Shown in pieces: positions 25,970-38,027 of a DNA stretch of 64,000 nucleotides. Made by a program: the position numbers and the translations under genes. The DNA is taken from assembly GCF_017591425.1 (NCBI RefSeq), contig NW_024464918.1:22224001-22288000 (forward strand). Direction: 5' to 3'. Positions within the stretch are counted from its first letter, which is position 1, and each line of letters begins with the position of its first letter. Origin of the DNA: Ochotona curzoniae. Its lineage: Eukaryota > Chordata > Mammalia > Lagomorpha > Ochotonidae. A model generated the notes under the pieces. That model did no database searches, was not told the origin of the DNA, and worked only from the letters and a program-made list of their open reading frames with translations.

Positions 25970-26265
25970 GTTTATTTAAAATTATTATTTTTTATTTATT
26001 CATTGGAAAGGGAGAGAATGCTCCCATGTGCTGCTTGTCTTTCCAAAACACTTAAGCAAGCAGGTCTGTGTCAGGCTAACATCCGGAGCAGGAAGTAGGA
26101 AACTCAGTGATTGGCAGGAAATCAGTTCCTTGAGCTGTCACTGCCATTTCCAGGATCTGAATCAGCACAAACCTGGAAGCAGAGCTGGAGATGATGCCCA
26201 GGTTTTCCACTGTGGGATGTGGATGCCCTAAAAGGCTTTTTAACTAGCAGGTCAAATACTCACCA
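25970..26265 (-). mobile_element. CSINE-related element, reverse, old
   Basis: 'tttatttattcattggaaag', 'acttaagcaagcaggtctgt' and 'agcagagctggagatgatgc' suggest the reversed older C-repeat; divergence is high. Confidence 0.55.
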
Positions 26266-26697
26266 CTTGATTTGCAAAGCGTTTTCATATGACTCACTCA
26301 CTCATTGCACACTTCCAAGCAAGTGTCCTAAGGAAATCCTTTTAAAATTTTGGTAAGTATATGATATGAATTTAAATCACCCTCCCCTTTGACTTAAATT
26401 TTAGCAATACAGCCTGAGTTCTGTCCCATGAAAGCATTTGATATAGATCATGACTCCTTTCTAACTTCTTTCTTCAACTCCTTGTAACTAAGAAGTTTTT
26501 TTTACTTTTTCTGACCTGATTTACATACCACTCATTAATTCATCACATATTGAGTGTCAGTATACTGTTAGGAATCAAACCAATAGTTAGTCAAACATTT
26601 TAGAGGAGTGGCAATGATGGAAAATGGATATATGTAATGTATGTGGATATGTCACTCTATGTGTGTATGCAGAATTTGTCACCAAGAAGGATGTGCT

Positions 26698-27045
26698 GGG
26701 GCCCAGCACAGTAGCCTAATGGATAAAATCCTCGCTTTGCATACCTGGGATCCCATATGGGCACCAGTTTATATCCTAACAGTTCCACTTCCCATCCTGC
26801 TCCCTGCTTGTGGCCTGGGAAAATAGTAGGACAGCCCAAAGCCTTCGGACCCTGCACCCAATTGGGAGACCCGGAAGAAGCTTCTGGTTCCTGGTTTCTG
26901 ATTAGCTTAACTCTGGTCTTTGTGGCCTCTTGGGGAGTGAACCAGTGGACAAAAAAAAATATTTATCTCCATCTCTCTGTAAATCTGCCTTTCCAATAAA
27001 AATAAATAATTTTTTTTAAAATGCAAAATTGAAATAAAAAAAGGG
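26698..27045 (+). mobile_element. CSINE, forward, full length
   Basis: 'gcccagcacagtagcctaat' head, 'ggatcccatatgggcaccag', 'gcttgtggcctgggaaaata' and 'ctgcctttccaataaaaata' tail with A-rich end. Confidence 0.95.
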
Positions 27046-27609
27046 TGTGCCAACGGCTGCACCTTACATTCCAGTGAATATCATCATCATAGAAATTAAG
27101 AGAATTTCATGCAATCTTCAAGGGGCCCTGTCACTCAGACAGTAGAGTATGCATCCAGTATGTCAAAAAAGATGATGTTGAATGGGACTTGGATGGTTTT
27201 TTTTCCATAATGGCACATTGATTAGAGCATGTATTAGAAAAATATTGCTAACACATCACAATTTTGGTTTTTCAAATACGTCTGCTTAGATTGAAGTTAA
27301 AACAGATGGACTTTACAGAGACAATATGAGTTGATTTAAAGAAAAATTGAATAATATTAAGGTGCCATGTAGATATAATGAAAATTATTATAAGAGTGAC
27401 AGAGAAATGCCTCAAGTTTCAGAATCACTGTATGTATTAGTGCTGGTTGCACAACTGACATGGGCCCTTGGCATCGTGAACAGAGCAGGTTCATCTTTGA
27501 TCCACCTGGGACTGGATAGTTTGTTTGTGCTTGCTGAAGACTCAACACCACGTCTGACATGTAGGATTACTTAATTCATATATATTAGATAACAGTTACC
27601 TCTCAACCC
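27046..27609. other. Unassigned intronic sequence
   Basis: No gene or clear repeat. Confidence 0.4.
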
Positions 27610-27790
27610 TCTCCTTTAACCCCTTATCTGATTCTCTGGATAAATCATTAAACTTCTCTGAGTTTTATAATTTGAAAAATGAAGATAGTAAATAGATCAT
27701 ACTTTCTAGCAGAAATGGTAGACTCCGTATCAATTTCCAATCATGCTATATGGCACAAAGTGGGTGTTCGGTACAGGATCTTTGCTATTT
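27610..27790 (+). mobile_element. MIR, forward
   Basis: 'attaaacttctctgagtttt' core followed by 'ctatatggcacaaagtgggt' end. Confidence 0.7.
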
Positions 27791-28139
27791 GTTTTTTTAG
27801 AAAACATCAATTGTACTAGAGTACAGAAAGTGTTAAGAAAAAGCATCTGTGGATACTCATGATCAGGAATGTCAACCCATAGATAGCATGGCAAGGAGGG
27901 ATAACACAATTAGGGAAATAATCCATTAGTGAATACCTGAGCCAGAGTTCTCATGAGCCTTCACTGTGAGTGTTGATCAAAAAGAGTTGTTAGCCAGCCC
28001 TTAAAATATAGTTGGTATCCTCACATCATTCCTGAAATTCAAATCATAAGGAGGATGGGGAAAAAAAGAGCCAGCATCGCTTGGAACCCACCTTTTCAAT
28101 CAGTTACTAAGGTATTTCACTTTGAAAGTCTCCTTGTTA

Positions 28140-28470
28140 ATGTCTTTTAAGATTTTCCACTAGATCTCAATTCTGTTTTTTAATAACCACCTCATAATAC
28201 ATTCCATTATAGATACTGAAATTTAGATAATTTTCATTGCTTTGTTCCTAAAGGCAGTATTATGCTGGTGACGTTATTTAAAAAAATAATCTCACCCAAG
28301 AGCTAGCATATATTATGTCACAAATTCCCAGGAACAGATTGTTTCCAGCAAAGGTATATATACTTGCCATTGTTAAATATGTTACCAGATTGCCTTGCAG
28401 GAAGACTGTACTCAGTTATAACCCTACTACAATGTAGGCATGTTTCCCTCCATGCACACTGAAATAGTAC
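28140..28470. mobile_element. Possible old L1 3' fragment
   Basis: 'gaaatttagataattttcat', 'gatgct-like gtattatgctggtgacg' and the 'gttaccagattgccttgcag' to 'acaatgtaggcatgtttccc' run resemble the mammalian L1M 3' region (reverse orientation in my reading). The match is loose. Confidence 0.4.
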
Positions 28471-30229
28471 GTTAAGGGACTTTTTAAATCTGGTAAATTA
28501 AAAAAAAAAATCAAACTGGATTTTTAAACTGCAACTCTTTGATTCCAAAGGAGGTTGGACCTCTGCTCTAAATTGTTTGTTTGTTTGTTTCTTGGGTCAA
28601 ACTGAAACAACAACCTCCAAGCCTCAGCCTTTAGCCTAAGGATGAAAGGAAATCACAGCCTTCCACACTACCACGGGTAGTCCTGCTCAGTTACTATGCT
28701 GACCTGAGATAGGAAACTCAAAGTGGAGAGGCTACTGGCCACAGGTCACACTGCTCCACAAATATTCTTTCTGTAATGAGTGACCCGGCACTGTCTCTCA
28801 ACTAAGTGTTTCTTTAATTGACTTTGTGACTTCAGCAATCCATTGCTTTGGGTAAAGAAGATAAGTGACTTTATTAGAATTTGGGGCAGCAAACTCAGCT
28901 TGATCAATACAGGCTTTCAGACATTCACAACAGGCTTATCTGATGCAAAAGACATTCCAGGAAACCAAGCAATCACAGAACAATTATCCTTAAAATCAAA
29001 GCAGATTCTCTCTTGGCTGCACGAGTGAACATATTCCAAAGAGATTTCACTTGCGTGTCCTGGTTATGGGAGATGACAAGATAGATTTTTCCTGTCTGCT
29101 TTGTGTGCAGATATTTGCCTGTTCCTTGTTGTTCACACTCCATGATGGTGCTAGTGCTATTTTCTCTCTAGCTCTTTCAAATAAATGCTGTGTCCTTTAG
29201 AGACGTGAACAACCCAAGCTCCAGCACAGACAGGAAATGAGCTTCTCTGGAGAAGCATCCTGGCTCTAACTCCACAGCCATTGTTTTTTTCAAAATCAGA
29301 GTAATCAGTAGTATTAGGCACACATAATTCTGTATATCTCAGATATTCGGGAGTGAAGGGAGTGAATCCTGTCGGGCTTCATTGTTCAGAATGGACGGTA
29401 CTGATTACTGAAGAGAATTCAGCATGTTTTCCATGAAGAAGCTGATTAGGTGATTTAGTTCTCTAACACAATGGCTCATTCCTTCCTTGGTTGTCTGTCT
29501 CTTGCCTTCCTGTTTGTCTAATGTTGGAGGCTCATCGGTTTGTCTTTTCAAAATTCCCAGTAGGAAAAGGCAAGACGAAGGAGAAGTATATTATTTCTAT
29601 TTGAGAGAAGAAAAGTATAGGATACCCGGGGATTCTAGCACTAAATCCACCTTAAAGCATGCCAAAATATTTTCCTGTGTAGTCACTTTATTTCTATCAT
29701 CCTTCATGCTTTGAAATATGAGGGTGTTTTGTGCACATTAAAACAATTGTTATGAGCAAATTCAGTCCCTTTTAAGTTTTCTTAATGTTATTTTTCAGAG
29801 ATGTTTTGCAAGGCACAGAAATGCAACTGGAACTGACATAGGCGTAATGTAATTTATTTTCTCATAAATTCATTGTCTTGAGTACAGAAATGGTGCTTTA
29901 CTCTAGCATGTCTTGTTCATATCAACAAAGCCTCCGCCGTGCTGTCCGTCTCCCTCCCTTGGAGCTTCTTCTGACCTCGTTGTGTGAGTTTCTCCCATGG
30001 GCAGATCTGACCTCGCCTTTCATCAACCCTAGAAAATTAGTTCCATCAGAAGTCTTGGATTTTCGTTCACTGATGCAACTTGTGCCTAACCTAGAACCAG
30101 TTGCTTTGGATCACAGGCCAACCTTTGAGCCAAACAAGGAGGAGAAACGGGAGAAAGGCAGTTGACTGAGTACAAGAGGGATATTTCCTCTGAGCAGAGT
30201 ATGTTATCAGAAGGAAATGGAGATGGTAA
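28471..30229. other. Unassigned intronic sequence
   Basis: Contains a short TTTG repeat (28575-28590). A 95-codon frame at 29878-30165 has no recognisable domain. Confidence 0.4.
28575..28590. repeat. (GTTT)4
   Basis: Four perfect units. Confidence 0.85.
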
Positions 30230-30241
30230 GAATGTAAAATG

Positions 30242-30567
30242 AGGGCCTGATACAATGGCCTTAGTGGCTAAATCCTCGCCTTGCATGTACCAGGCTCCCA
30301 TATGGGCATCAGTTTGTGCCCCAGCTACTCCATTGCCCATCCATCTCCTTGCTTGTGACCTGGGAAAGCAGTAGACGATGGCCTGAAGCCTTGGAACCCT
30401 GCACCCTCATGGGACACTCAGAGGATGCTGCTGGCTGATGGCTTCAGATTGGTTTAGCTCCAATCATGGCTACCTGGGAAGTAAGTTAGCAGACAGAAGA
30501 TCTTTTTGTTTCTCTTTCTCTCTGTAACTTTGCCTTTCCAATAAAAATAATCAAATCTTAAGAAAAA
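30242..30567 (+). mobile_element. CSINE, forward, full length
   Basis: 'gggcctgatacaatggcctt' head to 'tgcctttccaataaaaataa' tail. Target duplications gaatgtaaaatg (30230-30241) and gaatgcaaaatg (30568-30579) differ at one base. Confidence 0.95.
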
Positions 30568-30589
30568 GAATGCAAAATGGGTGATCATT

Positions 30590-31130
30590 TGTGTAATAGT
30601 CCATTCAGCCTTCTATAACAGAATACATTGGTTCTTCATATCTGTGGACTTCATATTCGTTTGGCCAAGCAACTGCAGATTGACAATACTTTCCTTAAAA
30701 AGATTGTATTCATACTGTACATAACAGGCTTTTTTTCTTACCTTGTATCTGAATAGTACAATTGTTTACGTAGCATTTATATATATTAGAAACTATAAGT
30801 AACCTAGAGGTGATTTAAAGATTATGGGAGAATGTGCAGCAGGTATATGTAATTATTACACATAAAATACAAGGAACTTGAGCTGGTGGATTTTGTTATC
30901 TGTAGGAGTAGGGCAGACCCCGAGACGAATCCCCACTAACCCCAGATACCAAGGACAGCTCTGTCTTACACTGAGTAACTTAGAGACAACAAAATTTATT
31001 GCTCATGGCTCTGGAGGCTACAAAGCCCTAAATCACGGCACCAACAGATTTCAGGTCTGCTGAAGACCTATTTCCCTCGGATGGCGACTGCTTGCTGTGT
31101 CCTGCAGTGGGGGCAGTAGTGAACAAGTTC
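30590..31130 (+). mobile_element. Old interspersed repeat split by a MER2 insertion
   Basis: Left part 'ccttctataacagaatacat' and right part 'caaaatttattgctcatggc' plus 'ggctacaaagccctaaatca' belong to the common mammalian repeat with a 'ctgctgtaacaaattacc' opening. The same family appears at 35985-36312. I do not name the family with confidence. Confidence 0.5.
30629..30959 (+). mobile_element. MER2-like (Tigger, nonautonomous) fossil
   Basis: 'ttcatatctgtggacttcat' at the left end, 'acataacaggctttttttct' in the middle, 'agtaacctagaggtgattta' and 'gcagaccccgagacgaatcc' with 'ccccagataccaaggacag' at the right end follow the MER2 order. Ends are approximately inverted. Confidence 0.75.
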
Positions 31131-31689
31131 CTTCAGGTCTCGCTCGTAAGGAAAGGCAGTAATTTTATTCATGGAGGTGGAACTCTCCTGGAGTTGCCAC
31201 TGCTTAATAGCATCACTGTAAAGCTTAGGTTTAAAAATGTGAGTCTGGGGAAGATAGAAGCAAGTCATATAATAGTATATTATTTTCAACACCAGTGAAC
31301 TACAACTGTTGTTAATAAGAACATTAATTCCTTACTTTTCAAGTAGATGCTATTTTCTATCTTAATTGCATTAATTGAGAAGGCAATGATAAAGAGTTAA
31401 GAGTTGGGTGAATAGATAATAAGTAATCAAACCTTAAATAACACAGATCGTGATAAATATGATTGAAGCCTCTTTGTGAGGAATTTTTGTTGTTGAAGAC
31501 ACCAACAGTATTCAGTGTTGCTGCCAACAATAAGCAATATTCATTTCTACAGGTCACATAATATAATATATTCATTGCTGTACAATCACTTTGTTGGAAC
31601 ACATTTGAATAGCCTTACTGAAGTCATGGAGCATGTTAGTGTCAGTTAACCTCATATAAAATAGGAAGTATTTAATTTAAAAAATATTT
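31131..31689. other. Unassigned intronic sequence
   Basis: No gene or clear repeat. Confidence 0.4.
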
Positions 31690-31980
31690 TAAGAGTAGGA
31701 AATGGAAAGAAAGCTTCTGTGTGCTAGTTCGCTTCTCAAGTGCCAGCTACAGCCATGGCTGGCTGGGCAGTAGCCAGAGCCAGGAACTCAATGCATTTTT
31801 CCCCAAGTTGAGGGAAGGAACACAATTACTTGAGCCGTCTGTGTTATCTCCTTTGGTCTGCAATGGGAGGAACTGTACTCGGGGGCTGGAGTTGGAAACT
31901 GAGTCCAGGTCCTCTGATATGGGAAAAGGGTATGTTAAGAGTCATCTTAACCATTAGGCTAAATGCTAATCTTCTAGAGC
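31690..31980 (-). mobile_element. CSINE-related element, reverse, old
   Basis: 'gctagttcgcttctcaagtg', 'gtagccagagccaggaactc' and 'ttgagccgtctgtgttatct' fit the reversed older C-repeat; head at 'ccattaggctaaatgct'. Confidence 0.7.
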
Positions 31981-34744
31981 AACATTTCAAACATTGTTGA
32001 GACTCAATTTGTGCCTACTAAATTTTATCTGTCTGCATAAAGAAGGAATCTCAATATTCTGTTGGTAATTTCCAAATGATTTTTGAGGTAGGAAAATTAA
32101 TACTGGTAACAGGTTGAAAATTAGGAACTCTCCATAGAACCTCCCATTTCCTTAAATCTTTGTTTCTCTTTTAAAATGGAAGCAAATATAATTCAGATTC
32201 TATACCCAATCTGTTTAGCTTTAGACCTAGAATGCAATGTTACTATGTATAGTCTAGTATTATCAGAAAAGATATTTCAATTCATATAGAACTTAAATAT
32301 CAGCCTTTAGTCGAGCAGATGTGCTGATAATTAGATTCAAGTTTTATAAGCCAGGATATAGTAAATGAGAATAAATGAGGCAGCAAAGTCCTTGAGTGCT
32401 CATCGTCCCACTCCCCTCAACACACATGCGCACACACACACACACACACAAACACTGACTCACTTTACTTCTGTAACAGTAGGAGAAGAAAAGCAAGGCT
32501 TGCTGCGCTGATCAGTTCTAGGAAGAAACAAAAATAGCCAGGCCTGAGACCCGGGCCAGGGATACTGAGTTGGAGCAGTGCCATCCCCATGAAACAATGC
32601 CATAGAAAAGAATCCTATTCCTCTGGCTCTTTCTAGTAGACAGAGAGAAATGATGCAGCCAAGCTGCTAACTGAGAGAAGCGCTCAGTGCAGTGTCCATC
32701 ATCAGCTTCCTGTAGCCGAGAGGAGAACGTCTAAAGCTTTGAGAGTTTTCTTTGTAGGATGAATGTGGAAGCAGATCAGGCAGTTGGTGCCGTTTTGCTT
32801 TGCTTTTGCTTCCTTTCAGCAGCTACAAAGGTTTTCCTTTATTTCAGCTTCGGCTTAAGAGCAGTCAATTGTGTTCGATCAAGGACAACTACTTGTAGCT
32901 GCCAGATTTTGCAGAGAAATTACTCCGGAAAACTGTTGTCCGTAGTTATCATGTCAGTAGCTTGGTTTGATTGAAGTTTGATCATGATTCCTCCTTGGAA
33001 GTTTGAGGACAAAAGGAGAAAATCGTTATCGTCCCATATCTGAAAATGGTCACAGACAAACAAATTCACGTTCTTCCAGGTGATTTTCTTATCCAGTGCC
33101 TCCAAGTTACTCACCTTCCAAGGAGGAATCTTAAGATGCATTGGTCATAATTTGATTAGTGCTGAGTCCATGTTTACACACTGGGGTCAAAAGATCATGA
33201 CACAAAATTTAATTTCTCTGCCTGAAAAAGTCTTGACTTTGTGTTTTGTTTTCTTCATTTGACAATTATTTCCATTGTTACTTTTTGTCTTCTGAAGATG
33301 GACTCTGTCTACTACCAAAGGGTGAATCTGTACAATATAAGAGATAAGAGAAATTTGACAATAATTGAAGATACATTCAGGGAGGCCTCAGAGACCAAAG
33401 TACAGATCCAACTGTAAAACTGCCAATGGAAATTGCCAGGCACAGGCAGGGTAGCAGTGTGGAAGGGAGGCAAAAAGAGAGAATGCCAAAAAGTGGCTTT
33501 GACAAGCATAGCCTGTCGATTCTACTACATGATGATGGAGTCTGTAACAATCTTATTGACAACCTTCATTTTTTTCTGTACAGCTTCTCTGTCTCCCTGG
33601 AACTTCTGACCAAGTGTAATGGCTGCTTGTGGCGTAAGGAGTCCAATTGTGACTCTAGAGTTAGCCACATAATCAAGGTAGAAGACACTCAAAAAGAGAG
33701 AACACACTTCTGGTATTTCCCTAGAAAATGAACATCTTTTAAAGTCAAAGCTGAATATTAAAGAAATTTATAAAACCTCATGATATTTCCAGGGCAGACA
33801 ATGGTGATTTCTGCATATGGAAAAAGACAAATCATAATTGAAACAAATAGAACTAAGATCTAGCTTGACTGTTCTGGGTTATCCATTGAGGTATATTAAT
33901 TGACCATTCAATTCTTTAGCAAACTGGTTACTAAAAATGTTGCTTGAAGAATGTAATTTCGTTTACTTTCTTACTACATAAACATTTTATTAAAGTGTGC
34001 ATACCAAGCATTAAGTATATAGATAGATAATTTTTCTGCCCTCTGAGTGTATCATAACCAGCAAAATTAAGAAAAATTAAAGGCAAAACATTGCCCTTCT
34101 GAGGATTGAGCCAGCAGATAGAAGATTTCCCTTTCACTCTAGAACAAAACATTGAGAAGGGGCAAGCACCACAGATATGCTTAATGGACTCAGTTTTTGA
34201 AAATGTGACTTGTCCAATCAGAAATCTGACGCCCAAAATTGGAGGCAAATGTGAGAATTTCTATCATCCAGTTAACCTTAGGTTTTTTTTAAAAAAAAAA
34301 AAACTTTGTAATTTCAACTTGGCAGCATCAAAACTGTAACTAAAAATGTTAAGCTTAAAAATTACTAGAAAATAAATTAATGCTTTTAAAAGAATAGAGG
34401 TAGGGAATTTTAATGCCAGAGTATTTTCTTTTTTTTTTTTCCCCTCAGGGTGTTTTTTTTTCCTTGACATTTTATGTTTCTTACTCTCTTGCCAAAGATA
34501 AAAAAAGGTTAATTTAGCTTATATCATTCTCATTGCAAAGAAGTACATTTGCAAATCTTTTTTCCAGCCTAATCCCACATATCACTCACATATATGTTTC
34601 ACTCATTTTCTAAATGTTTTTCAAGATGTGAAAGGAAAAATTTTAATAATATGTAATTATGACATAGAGTAGGTGACATTGCCCCATGAGTACTCCCCAT
34701 GATCTCGTCAGTTGCCAAACGTCTGGTGGTAATATGCATGGTTA
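31981..34744. other. Mostly unassigned stretch
   Basis: Contains a CA microsatellite (32431-32450), T- and A-runs (34285-34303, 34430-34440) and short frames without recognisable domains. No processed pseudogene could be named. Confidence 0.4.
32420..32455. repeat. (CA)n microsatellite
   Basis: Ten perfect CA units with imperfect extensions on both sides. Confidence 0.9.
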
Positions 34745-34860
34745 AAGTGTATGGGGTTCTCCTATGTGCCAGTTACTTTCAAGTATGTTTTCATAGATTG
34801 GCTTCTATGTCTAAGTAAGTACTGTGTGAAGCAGAAATTAAAAACTGGACAAACATGAGC
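34745..34860 (-). mobile_element. MIR fragment, reverse
   Basis: 'ctcctatgtgccagttactt' and 'tctatgtctaagtaagtact' fit the reversed MIR 3' half. Confidence 0.55.
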
Positions 34861-35457
34861 AGTGTAATATGTCCAGTATACTGTGTGAAAGTATACTGTA
34901 ACTTTTTCCAGTAATTCTTAAGACAAATGCTTATTTTATGTTAACTCTAAAGATAGGAAATATGCACAAATTTGCTATTTCCATTACATAAAATTAGGAT
35001 TTCAGATAGAATATTAAATTGATGTCACAAGTAATTTTTGTTTGATAATAAGATGAAATGATAACAAAGAATTGGTTTCTCAAAGAAAAAAATTGATCCA
35101 TCTTCATATTTATCTTTTTAGGTTCCTTATCATTTGTATCAGTGTTGACAATTTTTTCTGCTGTTATGAAGTTTTGTCTGTGTCATTATAATCTAGAAAC
35201 TTTTAAAAAGACAAACATTGGAGGTTTCACTCCACAAAAACAGGGAGTAGAGGGAGGGAGAAGGAGTAAAGGCAGGGGAGAGTTATTTTGCATGAAGCTT
35301 TTCCGTGGTTCTTGTCTTTCACCAATCCACTCAGACACTCTTTCTTTCACTCAGAATTCACTCACTGAATGCTATATAGTTTTTCTGCTAATCAGTATTT
35401 CAACACCATCCCCATTTTCACAAGGTTCCAATTTTAGCATGTGAAAGAAATCTGGAT
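34861..35457. other. Unassigned AT-rich sequence
   Basis: No gene or repeat recognised apart from a G/A-rich patch at 35247-35280. Confidence 0.4.
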
Positions 35458-35474
35458 AAAAGTTAAACATGGTC

Positions 35475-35803
35475 GGGCCCGGCGCGGTGGCGCAAGTGGT
35501 TAAAGGTCCTCGCCTTGCACGCCCAGGATCCCATATGGGCACCGGTTCTAATCCCGGCAGCCCCGCTTCCCTTCCAGCTCCCTGCCTGTGGCCTGGGAAA
35601 GCAGTCGAGGACGGCCCAGGGCTTTGGGAACCTGCACCCGCGTGGGAGACCCGGAAGAGGCTCCTGGCTTCGGATCGGCATAGTATCGGCCCGTTGCGCT
35701 CACTTGGGGAGTGAATCATCGGACGGAAGATCTTCCTCTCTGTCTCTCTGTATATCCGCCTTTCCAATGAAAAAATAATAAAAATAAATCTTTAAAAAAA
35801 AAA
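35475..35803 (+). mobile_element. CSINE, forward, full length, youngest copy
   Basis: The head gggcccggcgcggtgg and several CpG dinucleotides are intact, arguing for a recent insertion. A pol III A box fits 35488-35499 and a B box 35544-35554 (ggttctaatcc). The tail ends in aaataaatctt plus poly-A. A 17-bp target duplication is exact at 35458-35474 and 35804-35820. Confidence 0.98.
35488..35554 (+). promoter_or_regulatory. Internal pol III promoter of the young CSINE
   Basis: A box tggcgcaagtgg (35488-35499) matches TRGYNNANNNGG, and B box ggttctaatcc (35544-35554) matches GGTTCRANNCC with one difference. These derive from the tRNA ancestor of the SINE. Confidence 0.7.
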
Positions 35804-35984
35804 AAAAGTTAAACATGGTCACAAGCTATGGTACATACTATTTTAGTAGAGAAGATAAATGTGGGCCAGAAATTAAACATAATGACAAGTTGTGACATGT
35901 TTTATTTAAAAAAGCAGCCTATGCTATGAAAACAGGCACTAGAAGGGATCTTGCCTGATCCTGAAGATTCTGAAAGAGTTCTCT

Positions 35985-36312
35985 CTTAGCTTCCTAGTGC
36001 TTCTAGAACCAGTAACCACAAACTGGGTGACTTTCAGCAGTAGAAAATGATTCTCTTGTGCTTATGAAAGACAGAAATCTGAAATCAGGTGTTTTTTTTA
36101 AAGGTTGGCTGCTTGTGGGATCTCACAAGGATCTGTTCCTTGTCTCTCTCCTGGCAATCCTTGGGTTCTATGGGAGTGTTAGACAAATCCTTCCAACCTC
36201 TGTCTTCATCTTTGTCCTTCTCCTTTATGTGTGTTGTGGTTTGTGTCAGAATCTCTTAGAAGGATATCAGTCATTAGATTAGGGCCTACCCAAATCTAGC
36301 AGGACTTTATCC
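35985..36312 (+). mobile_element. Old interspersed repeat, same family as 30590-31130
   Basis: 'gcttcctagtgcttctagaa', 'accacaaactgggtgacttt' and 'agggcctacccaaatctagc' follow the family order and place its end just before the ATT microsatellite. Family name uncertain. Confidence 0.55.

Positions 36313-36315
<3 letters not shown>

Positions 36316-36345
<30 letters not shown>
36316..36345. repeat. (TTA)10 microsatellite
   Basis: Ten uninterrupted units at the end of the preceding old repeat. Confidence 0.93.
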
Positions 36346-36346
<1 letters not shown>

Positions 36347-36679
36347 AACTGCAAAGACCATATTGCTAAGTAAGATGACATTTGTGAAGAATACAGGTTA
36401 ACTGTTCCCTTATGTTGGTTATATTAAGATTTAGGGAAAAGAGAGCTTTGTGTGAAGAATGGGATGTGTAAAGGCCCTGGGGTCAGGGCGGGGGAGCATC
36501 CTTTTGAAGGCTTTAAAGAAAGTTTTAAGAAGGCTTTTAGATATAAACTCCTTCTTCAAGGCATGCACACCACACATCTGGTACCTTCATGCCAAGTCCA
36601 CTGATGAAGTAATGTCCTCACACACCCAAGGTTGGAAAGTTTATGGCTGTGAGAAGTAGAAACAGAATTGGGAAGAAGA

Positions 36680-36835
36680 TTTGGGCTAAACCCCAGCTCT
36701 GAGGCAACTTTCATCATCCTGATTCCAATTTCTCATCTGCATAGTGAGGAGAGTAATCACTGCCTTAGAGTATGGATGTGAAAATGAAATGTGGCAAAGT
36801 ACCTTCCAGTAATTTGTAAACTTATGCAACGTATA
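36680..36835 (+). mobile_element. MIR, forward
   Basis: 'gggctaaaccccagctctga', 'gattccaatttctcatctgc' and 'gcaaagtaccttccagtaat' follow MIR order. Confidence 0.7.
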
Positions 36836-37704
36836 AGGACAAAAGAACGTTACTTAGAATAGGGAAGATTCAGCATCCTTGGCCTTTTCTCCCTAACATA
36901 GTTCATCACATGCCACATAGTGACTGCAGGAGCTGGAGTGAGGGTGGGGGAGAGGATTATTAATAGCATTTCCTAATCTGTATACTGCGTGGGAAGCGGG
37001 AAGGTTAATACTAACAATAGCATTGAATCTGTGCACAGTGAAGAAAGTGGGAGAGGTAATATTCATAATTGGGATAACTGAATAAACGTCCATGGTTTAA
37101 GTTCCTTTTCGTTTTGTTTTGTTTTGTTTTGCTATCTTGGGTAACTGTGTTTCTTAAACCCTCTTTAAAATAAAAATCCACATATGTCTAGGGACTGGGA
37201 GAGTTTTAAAACAAACCTTGTCAGTTAACACATTGACAGATTTAACTGATCTTGGGAAGGCTGAGTGGAGTAGACCGAACGTGACGATAAATGAGGCAAA
37301 GGAGAAAGGAGGCCGGAATGGAGCTGCAAGGTCCCCACTCCAACAGAGTTCAGAGATGGGGGAACTGAAAGAACTTCCCTGTCACCCAGGACTTGGCATT
37401 TCTTCTGAGTGCCTTAACTTTTTCAGAAACTGATCAAACTCTCTAATTCATTGTAGCTGTGGTCCAAGCGGGGTTGTCCTTGCATCAGCAGACACAGTGG
37501 GTATCCCACCATGGAAAAGAAGCTGTGGAGAATGGCCTGCAGGCTCGCCCCAGGGAGAGAAGGAAGGGATTGCAACCATGTCCCCTAGAGGGTTGAAAGT
37601 ACACCTTGTGTAATATTTTTGTAAGATTTTTTTGATCCCTAAATGAGGTGAAGCCTTTTGCCCTGTGTATCTTCCTAAAATATTTTTGTACACTTATGCA
37701 GCTA
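36836..37704. other. Unassigned sequence with a (GTTTT)4 patch
   Basis: The pentanucleotide repeat is at 37111-37130. No gene recognised. Confidence 0.4.
37111..37130. repeat. (GTTTT)4
   Basis: Four perfect units. Confidence 0.9.
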
Positions 37705-37933
37705 TCTGAGGGTGCTTCAGAAAGTCACTGGGAAATAAAAATGAATGGAATTTTGAAATAATTGTATTTTGGTAAGAAAAAATATTTTGAAGTTCATGCA
37801 TATCGAAAGTCTTTAAAAGTTTATGCAAATGTATATAATGATAAAATAATGCTTGAATTTCAAAAGAGTTTTGCACCAAAACAAACTTGTCTTTTATTTC
37901 AATTTTCTGGTTACTTTTTGAAGCATCCTCATA
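37705..37933. mobile_element. Mariner-type MITE with terminal inverted repeats
   Basis: The left end tctgagggtgcttcagaaag is an inverted match of the right end ctttttgaagcatcctcata, over about 25 bp. A TA lies directly left (37703-37704). At 229 bp it carries no intact transposase frame. The termini resemble the mammalian mariner 'ggtgcttcaaaaagttc' type. Confidence 0.75.
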
Positions 37934-38027
37934 TGTTCCTATAAAGAAAGGTATGAATACATATTTACTTAACTTTATACATAAATACCATTATTCTTTG
38001 TGTTTCATTCACCATCAACTCATTTTT

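Noticed and set aside
33525..33707. Minus-strand 60-codon frame with a natural-looking soluble peptide (ending near KKMKVVNKIVTDSIIM)
   Set aside because: I suspected a processed pseudogene, but could not name a parent, found no poly-A remnant on the expected side, and the neighbouring frames do not continue it. A protein search of 32900-33740 would decide.
35488..35554. Possible tRNA gene
   Set aside because: The A and B boxes belong to a SINE head; no acceptor stem or cloverleaf is retained.
35372..35767. 131-codon minus-strand frame
   Set aside because: Entirely antisense to the young CSINE at 35475.
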